DNA of 52,348 bases, taken from an uncultured Anaerotignum sp. (lineage in GTDB: Bacteria; Bacillota; Clostridia; Lachnospirales; Anaerotignaceae). The position numbers and the translations under genes are program-made. Every line of letters begins with the position of its first letter. The first letter of the stretch is position 1. Under the pieces are notes generated by a model, which did not search any database, was not told where the DNA came from, and saw only the letters and a program-made list of their open reading frames with translations. Shown piece after piece: positions 33,676-42,116 of this stretch. The stretch spans positions 1 through 52,348 of the forward strand of contig NZ_CAKQVD010000008.1 of assembly GCF_934277605.1 (NCBI RefSeq), given 5' to 3'.

Positions 33676-35040
33676 TTATAGGCTGCCGACTTCCAGTGTA
33701 TATCCGTTTTTGCCGTTCTCCTTGGTTTTATATAAAACCCTATCCGCAGCAACATACACATCATAAAAAGTGACGTATGCATCCGGCACAGTGATATAAG
33801 CCCCTTGCGAAACAGATACTCGGTTACTTACCTCGGAGTATTCGTGACGCATATTTTTAGATGCCAAATCCTCATGGATATACTTTTGTAAGCCTTCTAT
33901 ATCCGCCCTTCTGCAATCCGCATATATAATGATAAACTCATCCCCACCCAGACGATAAGGATTTCCTCCATACTTTTTGCAGGCATCCACCAATACACCT
34001 GCGACAAGCTTCAGGCACTCATCCCCCACAGGATGACCGTAATTATCATTAAACTCTTTGAAATAATCCACATCAATCAGGTTAATGCAAATCTTTTTTT
34101 CTCCCTCTTGAATGGCAGCATAATTCTCACTTAGCCAATTATCCATGCCAAAGCGGTTCTTTAAGCCCGTCATGGTATCCGTTTCAGCCAAGCATCGCTT
34201 TCTTTCGACCTCCAGCTGTGCCTCCTTTAAGGCATTCACACTATCAACAATCGGCGCAAGCATAACCGTTTTTACAGATAGCTCACCCTGACAATGCTCC
34301 AGATTCGTGATATACTCTGTAATCCGGTCTATATTCTTAAATAAGCTTCGGAATATGCTCAGCAGCATAACGCCGCCTGCCAAGGTTGCAATAATAATGA
34401 GGAATGCCAAATTCACTGCATATTGATCAATCAAGCTATTCAGCTCGGAAATATGTCTGCCTACAACAATACAGCCCACTATATTCCCCTGCTCATCGCA
34501 TAATGCTCTGTAAATGCAATGAATCATGCCGCCTGCTACATTGGCTTCGCCAATATACTCCTTGTTTACGTCAATCACATCAGCTACCTTTTTATCCATA
34601 TAAGTGCCTACGATGGATTCTCCCTTCGGATTCTTGGTTGAACCGGCAATCCGAATGAAATGGCCCTGCTGATACCCTGTTTCGTTATCACCTGTCCAGG
34701 CTAAGCCTTCATCCGAGCACTTCTGAAATACATAGCTGAAGGTCTTTGTTTTATCCTCAATATAATAAAAAGGCTCTAAATTGGCATTTTCCTCTGTGGC
34801 ATCACCGATAAAGGTATCCCCTTTATAAAAACCATCCTCCTCGATATGCCAATATCCATCTCCCAGCGTATCATAGATGTAGTTTATATCGCTTTCAAGC
34901 TTGCTTGTAATTAAATCTGTAGCTATTTCCCTAAACCTTGCCTTACTGATGTAAAGCGTAAACAAGCTCAATGCAGCATATATAATAACAAAAGCCAGTA
35001 TCCCCACCTTATATATAGATAAATGCCTTCTACCCCTCAT
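33676..35040 (-). CDS. Membrane-bound diguanylate cyclase (single-Cache sensor plus GGDEF)
   Basis: A 454-residue protein. TM1 lies near 10-30 (VGILAFVIIYAALSLFTLYI). The extracytoplasmic sensor has Cache-type features, including GYQQGHFIRIAGSTKNPKGESIVGTYMDK and ALCDEQGNIVGCIVVGRHIS. TM2 lies near 210-230, then a HAMP-like helix. The GGDEF domain begins AETDTMTGLKNRFGMD, has DVDYFKEFNDNYGHPVGDE, and the intact site RLGGDEFIII. It is a different sensor type from the cyclase at 31496, so it reads another signal. It is convergent with the hemerythrin gene. Confidence 0.93.
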   Translation of the reverse strand: MRGRRHLSIYKVGILAFVIIYAALSLFTLYISKARFREIATDLITSKLESDINYIYDTLGDGYWHIEEDGFYKGDTFIGDATEENANLEPFYYIEDKTKTFSYVFQKCSDEGLAWTGDNETGYQQGHFIRIAGSTKNPKGESIVGTYMDKKVADVIDVNKEYIGEANVAGGMIHCIYRALCDEQGNIVGCIVVGRHISELNSLIDQYAVNLAFLIIIATLAGGVMLLSIFRSLFKNIDRITEYITNLEHCQGELSVKTVMLAPIVDSVNALKEAQLEVERKRCLAETDTMTGLKNRFGMDNWLSENYAAIQEGEKKICINLIDVDYFKEFNDNYGHPVGDECLKLVAGVLVDACKKYGGNPYRLGGDEFIIIYADCRRADIEGLQKYIHEDLASKNMRHEYSEVSNRVSVSQGAYITVPDAYVTFYDVYVAADRVLYKTKENGKNGYTLEVGSL

Positions 35041-35090
35041 TTTTACACCTCAACAACATTACTTCCTACCCATACTACCCAGTATATTCA

Positions 35091-35119
35091 AGGATAAATA
35101 AATTATCTATAAATGTCAA
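35091..35119 (-). promoter_or_regulatory. Predicted sigma-A promoter of the second diguanylate cyclase
   Basis: On the minus strand TTGACA (35119-35114), 17 bp, TATCCT (35096-35091). This lies about 50 bp upstream of the ATG at 35040. Confidence 0.55.
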
Positions 35120-35149
35120 CACGAAAAACCATAAAAGGACTTTATTGCT

Positions 35150-36787
35150 TTACAGGGGATGGCAAATCGTTCCCCATTGCACATCCAGCTTGCCATTTGG
35201 CAGGAGAACCTGCTTTGCAACCACTGCATAGCCATCCCGAAATGCTCTTGCTGTATCAAATGCAGGTGCAATCACCCAAGCACCATCCTCGCCGACATAG
35301 CCATATTTCCCTGTTTTTTCATCCAAGCAGGGTGCAAGTCCCTCGGAAAGCTGCTTTCTCCATTCGGCATCCCTTTCGGAAATGCGTCCGTTTTTATCAA
35401 AATACTGTGTGACATATTCCACACGGCTTGCCGTAATCCGCTCTGCAATGCGGGCAGAAAAAATCCCATTCCCGCAATCCTGCATATCCTTTGCCACTGC
35501 AACGGTTTTCAGCGTTTTGCCGTTTTTATCCATGCAGACAATCGTTCCATCGGCCTTCATCGCCGCCGCCACCCCTTCATAGAAGGGCTGCACGCTCTTA
35601 AACTGCGGCTCTGCCACCCAATTCCCTGCTCGGTCGATATAGCCCCAACGCTGTTCGCCGTTTTCCGTTTCCACTGCCACCGCTGCCAAGCCCTCGGAAA
35701 ATGCGTTGGCACGGCTGTATTTCGGCGGTATCACCCAATTCCCCGCCTTGTCGATATAGCCCAAGCGGATTTCCTCATTCTCTGCCGAAGCATCCATGGC
35801 TGCCAAGCCCTCGGAAAAATCCGAACCACCGCTAAAGGCAAGCGGAATAACCAATTCGCCCTTTGTGTTGATATAGCCCCATTTCTCTGCCTCTCGGCTA
35901 CAAACCAAAGCCAAGCCATCGGAAAAGCCTCCCATGATTGCATAGTTCACCGCAAACTGTGTGTTCCCCTCTTGATCGAGAACGAAGCTTGTGCCATCGG
36001 TTTTATCCAGACGCAAAAAGCCATCGTCCCAATCCCGCAGCAAGCGAACCTCATTGCTGTCATATCGGCGGAGCACCTGCCCCTGTCGGTTCAGCACAAA
36101 CCAATCCGCCTGCCAATTCGTGTATCCCTGCGGGGCACCCGAAAGCTCCCCTTCCACGCTGACATATTTCTTTGCAATAAAGAAATCTCCGCCAACGGAT
36201 TCGATTTCATCATATCGTTCTGTGGGAAGAATACCAAAAACGGCTGCCTCGCCGCTGCCCTTGACCACAGAGGCAACCTCCGGTGCAAGCAGCTCCGTAA
36301 GCTGCACCGTTGCTGTTTTCGTTTTTCCATCCCAACGCAGTGCATCCGCATCCACAATCAGATTGCTGCAGCTTTTCAAAATCCCCTCCCAATCCCGCAG
36401 GGGAACAAATACTCTGCCGTCCTTTACCTCCATCTGCCCAAACACAGGCAACTGCTTGTTGTCCTTCCAGATACGGTTGCCGCTTATTTCAAAGGATAGG
36501 CTGCAATCAAACACCTGCGCCTGTGCAAGCCCAATGCCCTCCTCCCAATAAAGCAGTGCATTTTCATCCAGTGCCTTCATAAAGGTACGCAGAGGGAGCA
36601 TCACATAGCCATCCTTCATATAAACAGGCACATCCAATGGCTGTGCCTTGCCGTCCTTTGTAAATTGTGTTGTGCCGACCTTTGCCGTAAAGATGTGGGG
36701 AGTCTTGACAAAAGCCTCCGCCGCGTAGGCAGGCATGCTCCCTGCCAGAAGTGCCGCGCTGAGTGCCATACAGAATATTTTTTTCAT
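35150..36787 (-). CDS. Secreted protein: copper-amine-oxidase-N-like domain plus WG repeats (copy 1)
   Basis: A 545-residue exported protein. The signal peptide is MKKIFCMALSAALLAGSMPAYA. Residues 25-150 form a copper amine oxidase N-terminal-like domain (VPVYMKDGYVMLPLRTFMKALDENA, then VKDGRVFVPLRDW). The rest is a series of WG repeats (WGYINTKGELVIPLAF, LGYIDKAGNWVIPPKY, WGYIDRAGNWVAEPQF, YGYVGEDGAWVIAPAF), each with a following FSEGLA segment. Such proteins are surface beta-repeat proteins of unknown binding specificity. ATG 36787 has AAGGAGG upstream. It lies 17 bp downstream of a paralogue. Confidence 0.87.
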   Translation of the reverse strand: MKKIFCMALSAALLAGSMPAYAAEAFVKTPHIFTAKVGTTQFTKDGKAQPLDVPVYMKDGYVMLPLRTFMKALDENALLYWEEGIGLAQAQVFDCSLSFEISGNRIWKDNKQLPVFGQMEVKDGRVFVPLRDWEGILKSCSNLIVDADALRWDGKTKTATVQLTELLAPEVASVVKGSGEAAVFGILPTERYDEIESVGGDFFIAKKYVSVEGELSGAPQGYTNWQADWFVLNRQGQVLRRYDSNEVRLLRDWDDGFLRLDKTDGTSFVLDQEGNTQFAVNYAIMGGFSDGLALVCSREAEKWGYINTKGELVIPLAFSGGSDFSEGLAAMDASAENEEIRLGYIDKAGNWVIPPKYSRANAFSEGLAAVAVETENGEQRWGYIDRAGNWVAEPQFKSVQPFYEGVAAAMKADGTIVCMDKNGKTLKTVAVAKDMQDCGNGIFSARIAERITASRVEYVTQYFDKNGRISERDAEWRKQLSEGLAPCLDEKTGKYGYVGEDGAWVIAPAFDTARAFRDGYAVVAKQVLLPNGKLDVQWGTICHPL

Positions 36788-36804
36788 ACGCCTTTTCCTC
36801 CTTT

Positions 36805-38460
36805 TTATCTGTTCGGATTTTGGATAATGCCCCATTCGACATCCTTTGTGCCGTCTGCCAGTATGATTTCATTCTGCACAACGGCATAGCCATCCTCGAA
36901 TTTTTCTGCGACATCAAACGCAGGGGCAATCACCCATGCGCCGCTTTCGTTTACATAGCCGTATTTCTTTGTTTTTTCATCCCGATAGGGGGCAAGCCCT
37001 TCGGAAAGACCTTCTTTCAGAAGATAGGTTTCATAGGAAAACTCGCCGTTCCTATCATAATAGGTTTCCATGTGTTCATGGTCACCACCGGAGAAATCTA
37101 TGATTTTTTCTACCTTCAGAATATCCTTCTCCGGCACATAGCCTGCGCCTGTATAGGAAACACTATGCGCCGCATCTGTGAGATAATTCAGCTTTTTGCC
37201 TGTTTTATCCATTGTCCAGAGCTGCTGATTTTGCAGGACATAGGTTACGCCGTCAATAAAATGCCCGACCCAATCATATTGGCAGGGGATGACCTCCTTG
37301 CCTGTTTTATCGATAAAGCCACATCTGCGTGTATTCCCTTCGACCTTCCAGACCCTTGCCATTCCCTCCGAGAAGGAATCCACATACCTGTATTTCGAGG
37401 CATCAATGACGATTTTGCCTGTTTTATCAATATAAGCGTAGGTATCGTCTTTTTTCTCGACAACTGCCAGACCATCCGAAAAGGCTCTTGTCGTTTGAAA
37501 CTGCGTGGGAATCACAGGCTCGCCCTTTCGATTCACATAGCCCATGCCATTTTCATCCTTCACCGCCGCCATACCTTCGGAAAAGAAATCTACATAAAGA
37601 TAAACAAAGGGAATGACGGTATTGCCTTCCCAGTCGATGGCACCATTGCCAAAGCCGTTTTCCGTATTTCTGCCGACCAGAAGGGTCTGCTCGCCGCCAC
37701 CCCACATGGTGACATCTGTTCCGGTATCATAGGTGTGCAAAACCTTCCCCTTACTATCCAGAAGATAGCGCACATTTCTGATTCCGCCCCAAGCCTTCCA
37801 CAAGCCGACATCCGTTTCCCCCGTATATTTCTGTGCAAGGAAATAGCCATCTCCAAGGGGTTCGATTTCATCATACTGCGTTGTGAGCGAAACGGCATAC
37901 GTTGCCTGCGCGCCCTTGCCGCTCAGTGCAGGCTTTTCCAGACCATTGGAAGGGTCAAGCTTCTGCTCCACCGCGCGGACGGTTGCCAGCTTTGTGGTGC
38001 TGTCCCAAGTGATATCGCCCTCCTCTATGAGATAACCGATGGACTGCAAAATACCCGACCAGTTCCGCAGGGGAACGAAAACGCGCCCATCCTTCACTTC
38101 CATTTTGCCCCAGACAGGTAAGTCCTTCCCGTTTTTTGCGATGGTATTCTCCTTTATCGAAAAACGGATGAGATTTCCCCCAAATGCTACTGTCGCCGCC
38201 TTGGTTTCATTATCCCAAGCCATTTGGCTTTTCTCGCCCAACGCCGCCTTCATAAAGGTACGCAGAGGGAGCATCACATAGCCATCCTTCATATAAACCG
38301 GCACATCCAAGGGCTGTGCCTTGCCGTCCTTTGTAAATTGTGTTGTGCCGACCTTTGCTGTAAAGCTGTGGGGAGTCTTGACAAAAGCCTCCGCCGCATA
38401 GGCAGGCACACCTCCCGCCAGCAACGCCGCACCCAATGCCATGCAAATCAATTTCTTCAT
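36805..38460 (-). CDS. Secreted protein: copper-amine-oxidase-N-like domain plus WG repeats (copy 2)
   Basis: A 551-residue paralogue of the downstream gene, with signal peptide MKKLICMALGAALLAGGVPAYA and nearly the same first 75 residues. The repeats are more divergent: MGYVNRKGEPVIPTQF, YAYIDKTGKIVIDASK, CGFIDKTGKEVIPCQY and YGYVNESGAWVIAPAF. ATG 38460 begins the signal peptide; the frame stays open 165 bp further upstream, but that extension is not signal-like. It is the first gene of the pair. Binding partner unknown. Confidence 0.87.
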   Translation of the reverse strand: MKKLICMALGAALLAGGVPAYAAEAFVKTPHSFTAKVGTTQFTKDGKAQPLDVPVYMKDGYVMLPLRTFMKAALGEKSQMAWDNETKAATVAFGGNLIRFSIKENTIAKNGKDLPVWGKMEVKDGRVFVPLRNWSGILQSIGYLIEEGDITWDSTTKLATVRAVEQKLDPSNGLEKPALSGKGAQATYAVSLTTQYDEIEPLGDGYFLAQKYTGETDVGLWKAWGGIRNVRYLLDSKGKVLHTYDTGTDVTMWGGGEQTLLVGRNTENGFGNGAIDWEGNTVIPFVYLYVDFFSEGMAAVKDENGMGYVNRKGEPVIPTQFQTTRAFSDGLAVVEKKDDTYAYIDKTGKIVIDASKYRYVDSFSEGMARVWKVEGNTRRCGFIDKTGKEVIPCQYDWVGHFIDGVTYVLQNQQLWTMDKTGKKLNYLTDAAHSVSYTGAGYVPEKDILKVEKIIDFSGGDHEHMETYYDRNGEFSYETYLLKEGLSEGLAPYRDEKTKKYGYVNESGAWVIAPAFDVAEKFEDGYAVVQNEIILADGTKDVEWGIIQNPNR

Positions 38461-38591
38461 ACGCCCTGTCCCTCCTCGAAAATACATTTGTCCACGCCAT
38501 TCTCCTTTTACTCTAACAGAAGAACGCTTTTCGCTCAAGAGAAAGAAGGAAATCTTAAGAAATTTGTAATACAAGCGGCATTTTTGCATAG

Positions 38592-38634
38592 AAAAAAAGA
38601 GTCTGTACGGAAAAAATCCATACAAACTCTTTTG
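38592..38634 (-). terminator. Terminator of asnS
   Basis: On the minus strand AAAAGAGTTTGTATGGA pairs with TCCGTACAGACTCTTTT with one or two mismatches around a T-rich loop, followed by a T run. It lies 13 bp past the asnS stop. Confidence 0.85.
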
Positions 38635-38646
38635 TTTTTCGTCAGA

Positions 38647-40041
38647 TTAAAATTCAGCGTTATTTACGGTACGAGGGTAAGGCAGTACGTCACGGATGTT
38701 GCCGACACCTGTCAGATACATAACCGCACGCTCAAAGCCCAAGCCGAAGCCTGCGTGTCTGGTGCCGCCGTATTTACGCAAATCCAGATACCACCAATAG
38801 TCCTCTTTTTTCAGACCCAGCTCGTTCATGCGGTTTTCCAGAATCTCCAGTCTTTCCTCTCTCTGGCTGCCGCCGATGATTTCGCCAACGCCGGGCACAA
38901 GCAAATCCATTGCCGCAACTGTCTTTTTGTCATCATTCAGACGCATATAGAATGCCTTGATTTCTACGGGATAATCGGTTACGAATACGGGCTTCTTGTA
39001 AATCTGCTCTGTCAGATAGCGTTCATGCTCTGTCTGCAAATCAATGCCCCATTCCACAGGGTATTCAAAGGTATGGCCGGATTTCTGCAGCAGCTCAACC
39101 GCCTCTGTATAGGTCACTCTGCCAAATTCGTTATCCAGAATGTTATGCAGTCTGTCCAGCAGGCCCTTATCCACAAAGCTGTTGAAGAATTCCATTTCCT
39201 CGGGCGCATTGTCCAGTACATACTGAATGATATATTTCAGCATTTCCTCTGCCATTTCCATGTTATCATTCAAATCGGCAAATGCCATTTCAGGCTCAAT
39301 CATCCAGAATTCCGCCGCATGTCTTGTGGTGTTGGAATTTTCCGCACGGAAGGTAGGCCCAAAGGTATAAATATTGCGGAATGCCATTGCAAAGGTTTCT
39401 GCGGAAAGCTGACCGGAAACAGTCAGATTGGTTTCCTTGCCGAAGAAGTCCTTGGAATAATCCACCTTGCCATCCTCTGTGCGAGGCAGGTTATCCAAAT
39501 CCAGTGTGGTTACACGGAACATTTCGCCCGCACCCTCACAGTCGGAGCCTGTGATGATAGGTGTGTGGGTATAAACAAAGCCCTTGCCCTGGAAAAATTC
39601 ATGGATTGCCATTGCAATCAGGCTGCGCACACGGAAGGTTGCGGAGAACAGGTTTGTTCTGGGACGCAGATATGCGATTTCACGCAGAAATTCAACGGAG
39701 TGACGCTTTTTCTGCAAGGGATAATCGGAGGTGGAGGTGCCCTCCACATCAATCTGTGCTGCCTTAACCTCGAAGGGCTGCTTTGCTTCGGGGGTTTCCA
39801 CCAAAAGCCCCTTGATAATCAGCGCCGCACCGACATTCTGCTTAGAAATTTCTTCATAGTTTGCCAGCTTTTCCGCTTCAAAAACAATCTGAATATTTTT
39901 GAAGAAGGAGCCGTCATTCAGTTCAATGAAGCCGAAATTTTTGGAAACACGCATGGTGCGGATCCAGCCGCCCAGTGTTACTTCTTTATTTGCATACGCC
40001 GCAGTGTTGCGGTAAATAGATTTTACTGTTGTCAAATCCAT
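38647..40041 (-). CDS. asnS: Asparaginyl-tRNA synthetase
   Basis: A 464-residue class IIb synthetase. The N-terminal OB-fold reads VTLGGWIRTMRVSKNFGFIELNDGSFF. Motif 2 lies in FGPTFRAENSNTTRHAAEFWMIEPE. Motif 3 is GFGLGFERAVMYLTGVGNIRDVLPYPR. AGFGLGFERAV and the final RTVNNAEF are typical of AsnRS. It charges tRNA-Asn. ATG 40041 was chosen (AGGAAAGGATG upstream) over a codon 33 bp earlier. No T-box leader is visible in the short upstream gap. Confidence 0.97.
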   Translation of the reverse strand: MDLTTVKSIYRNTAAYANKEVTLGGWIRTMRVSKNFGFIELNDGSFFKNIQIVFEAEKLANYEEISKQNVGAALIIKGLLVETPEAKQPFEVKAAQIDVEGTSTSDYPLQKKRHSVEFLREIAYLRPRTNLFSATFRVRSLIAMAIHEFFQGKGFVYTHTPIITGSDCEGAGEMFRVTTLDLDNLPRTEDGKVDYSKDFFGKETNLTVSGQLSAETFAMAFRNIYTFGPTFRAENSNTTRHAAEFWMIEPEMAFADLNDNMEMAEEMLKYIIQYVLDNAPEEMEFFNSFVDKGLLDRLHNILDNEFGRVTYTEAVELLQKSGHTFEYPVEWGIDLQTEHERYLTEQIYKKPVFVTDYPVEIKAFYMRLNDDKKTVAAMDLLVPGVGEIIGGSQREERLEILENRMNELGLKKEDYWWYLDLRKYGGTRHAGFGLGFERAVMYLTGVGNIRDVLPYPRTVNNAEF

Positions 40042-40138
40042 GATGTTACATCCTTTCCTGAGTTTTCTGTCCATAATACTTCTATTGTAGCCGTTTCAAA
40101 GGAAAAAGACAACCTTTTTATCGCATTTATCGGAAAAA

Positions 40139-40681
40139 TCAAGCCTGCTTTTCCGCTTTCGCCGCCTTTTGCGCCGCAATTTTCTGAAAATTGATATGAC
40201 AATAGCCATTCGGGTTTTTCTCCAGATACTTCTGATGATATTCCTCCGCAGGAAGAAACTGCCGCAACGGGAGGTTTTCAATCATAATCGGCTGCTTGTA
40301 GTCCCTTTGCAGTTCTTCCAAAAACGCCTGTGCTGTCTGCCGCTGCTCCTCGGTGAGAGAATAAATCCCCGTGCGGTATTGAATCCCGATATCCATGCCC
40401 TGTCTGCCCAAGGAGGTCGGGTCAATGGTGTAGCAATATTCCCTCAAAATTTCCGTCAGAGAGATTTTCTCCGCATCAAAAGCAACCTCCACCGTTTCGG
40501 CATGGCCGCTGTGATTGCAGACCTCCTCATAGCTCACGCTTTCCTTCAGTGGCGGATTCCAAAGGGGCTTTTCGCCCAAGGCATAGCCTACCCTTGTTTC
40601 CAACACCCCCGCAACGCTTTGCATATATTTTTCCGTTCCCCAAAAGCAGCCGCCTGCCAAATAAATCGTTTCTTTTTTCAT
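40139..40681 (-). CDS. msrA: Peptide-methionine (S)-S-oxide reductase
   Basis: A 180-residue MsrA. The catalytic GGCFWGTEKY motif lies near residue 10, then the conserved GYALGEKP, the YEEVCNHSGHAETVEV block, and DIGIQYRTGIY. The C-terminal Cys in NGYCHINF may recycle the enzyme. It repairs S-methionine sulfoxide. ATG 40681 was chosen because GGAGTG lies about 8 bases upstream and homologues begin just before the IYLAGGCFWG strand. Confidence 0.96.
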   Translation of the reverse strand: MKKETIYLAGGCFWGTEKYMQSVAGVLETRVGYALGEKPLWNPPLKESVSYEEVCNHSGHAETVEVAFDAEKISLTEILREYCYTIDPTSLGRQGMDIGIQYRTGIYSLTEEQRQTAQAFLEELQRDYKQPIMIENLPLRQFLPAEEYHQKYLEKNPNGYCHINFQKIAAQKAAKAEKQA

Positions 40682-40701
40682 GGAACACACTCCTTATTTT
40701 T

Positions 40702-41508
40702 TTATACATCATAAAAATCGGTTCTGCGGTGCTTTAACAGCGGCAGCTCCGCCCGCACCTGCTCCAACCTTGCAAAATCCAGCTCTGCCGTCAAAATTCC
40801 TTCCTCCTCCGCAAGCTGTGCCACAACGCTCCCCCAAGGCTCCGTCACGATGGAATGTCCCCAAGCGGTATAGGAGGACTGCAAATCTCTTGCAGGGGCG
40901 CAGCCTGCCAAAAAGACCTGATTATCCAAGGCACGCATACGGAAGGACATTTCCCAGTGCGCCGGCCCTGTGGTCATATTGAAGGCGGCAGGCACAAAAA
41001 TTACCCTTGCCCCCGCCAAAGCCAACAGGCGAGAAAGCTCCGGAAAGCGAATATCATAGCAAATCATTAAGCCGCATTTGCCCCAAGGGGTATCGAAGGT
41101 GGTTATGTCCTTCCCCGCGGTAAAGGTTTCGGATTCCATGAAATGCTGACCGCCTGCCACATGGATATCAAACAAATGCGTTTTTCTGTGCTTTGCGATA
41201 CACCGGCCCGCACTGTCATACACAAAGGACGCATTATAAATTTTCCCATCCTCCGCCAAAGGCACCGAGCCTGCCACAACATATAGCCCCAATGCCCTTG
41301 CCGTTTCGGCAATGCCCTGCAAAAACGGGGCGTTTTCGGGCATGGCATAGCGCACAAAGGCGCTGTTTTCATAGGGACAGCAGCACATTTCAGGCAGCAC
41401 TGCCAAATCTGCCCCCGCCGCCCTTGCCGCCTGCAGCATTTCCTTTATTTTTTCGAGATTCTCCTCCGGTGTCGGCATGGTTTTTAACTGCAATAACGAT
41501 ACCTTCAT
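40702..41508 (-). CDS. Carbon-nitrogen hydrolase (nitrilase superfamily, Nit/omega-amidase type)
   Basis: A 268-residue protein. The Glu-Lys-Cys triad is in ADLAVLPEMCCCPY, KHRKTHLFDI and GLMICYDIRFPEL. The pattern CYDIRFPE and the VAGGQHFMESETFTAG segment fit Nit2-like omega-amidases or deaminated-glutathione amidases, which remove toxic keto-acid amides. The exact substrate is uncertain. Start ATG 41508 matches homologues (MKVSLLQLKTMPTPEENL); the frame is open another 102 bp upstream. Confidence 0.88.
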   Translation of the reverse strand: MKVSLLQLKTMPTPEENLEKIKEMLQAARAAGADLAVLPEMCCCPYENSAFVRYAMPENAPFLQGIAETARALGLYVVAGSVPLAEDGKIYNASFVYDSAGRCIAKHRKTHLFDIHVAGGQHFMESETFTAGKDITTFDTPWGKCGLMICYDIRFPELSRLLALAGARVIFVPAAFNMTTGPAHWEMSFRMRALDNQVFLAGCAPARDLQSSYTAWGHSIVTEPWGSVVAQLAEEEGILTAELDFARLEQVRAELPLLKHRRTDFYDV

Positions 41509-41627
41509 TCCACAGACCTCCTCTTTTTTGCCTTTATCATAGCATACCCGAAAAAAAAGAAAAAGGGGATTTGCCTTTTGCATAGTATGGAAGGAGTTCA
41601 TAAAAAACACAGAAAGGAGTTTTTTCT

Positions 41628-42101
41628 ATGTATCCCTATTTTCAGAAAAAGCAAGCACCGTCCATCAATAGCCGAGAAGCCGCTCCCACAGATCCCCTGC
41701 GGCAATTTTTGACACAAAATTCGCAGTTTGGCACACTGCTGTTTCAGGTCACAGGGGGGCAAGGCTCCGTTCCCATTGCAAATGCAACGGTTGTCATCAG
41801 CAAGTCTCTGCCCAACGGGTATACGTTTTCCATCACTGCCACAACGGATGAAAGCGGAAAAACAGAGGAATTTTCCCTGCCTGCCCCCAGCCGCACGCTT
41901 TCGCAAATCCCCGGCACCGCAGATGTTTTCTCCACCTATCACGCACGCATTTCCGCCCCCGGCACCATCTCCGCCGTGGTGCATGATATCCCCATTTTCG
42001 ATGGCGTTACCACCATTCAGCCCGTTTCCCTTTCCTTTGATGTAGGCGGAGAGCACAAAAACGAGGCAAGCTCCGTCACCGATACCGAGCCAACCCTATG
42101 A
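41628..42101 (+). CDS. Uncharacterised MYPY-type protein with a beta-sandwich (carboxypeptidase-regulatory-like) fold
   Basis: A 157-residue protein starting MYPYFQKKQAPSINSRE. It continues into LLFQVTGGQGSVPIANATVVISKSL and TATTDESGKTEEFSLPAP, which looks like a transthyretin/CarboxypepD-regulatory-like sandwich. No signal peptide. It is followed 15 bp later by a peptidoglycan-binding protein with AAAGGAG between, so the two form an operon. A role in the spore cortex or coat is a reasonable guess given the partner and a candidate sporulation-type -10 (GCATAGTATGG) upstream, but the function is unknown. Confidence 0.72.
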   Translation: MYPYFQKKQAPSINSREAAPTDPLRQFLTQNSQFGTLLFQVTGGQGSVPIANATVVISKSLPNGYTFSITATTDESGKTEEFSLPAPSRTLSQIPGTADVFSTYHARISAPGTISAVVHDIPIFDGVTTIQPVSLSFDVGGEHKNEASSVTDTEPTL

Positions 42102-42116
42102 GAAAGGAGAATTGCT

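Noticed and set aside
40042..40138. T-box leader for asnS
   Set aside because: The gap to msrA is under 100 bp and contains no T-box sequence or antiterminator.
38224..40194. 656-codon plus-strand frame opposite asnS
   Set aside because: Shadow of asnS in an antisense frame; composition rich in Cys, His and Gln without any domain pattern.
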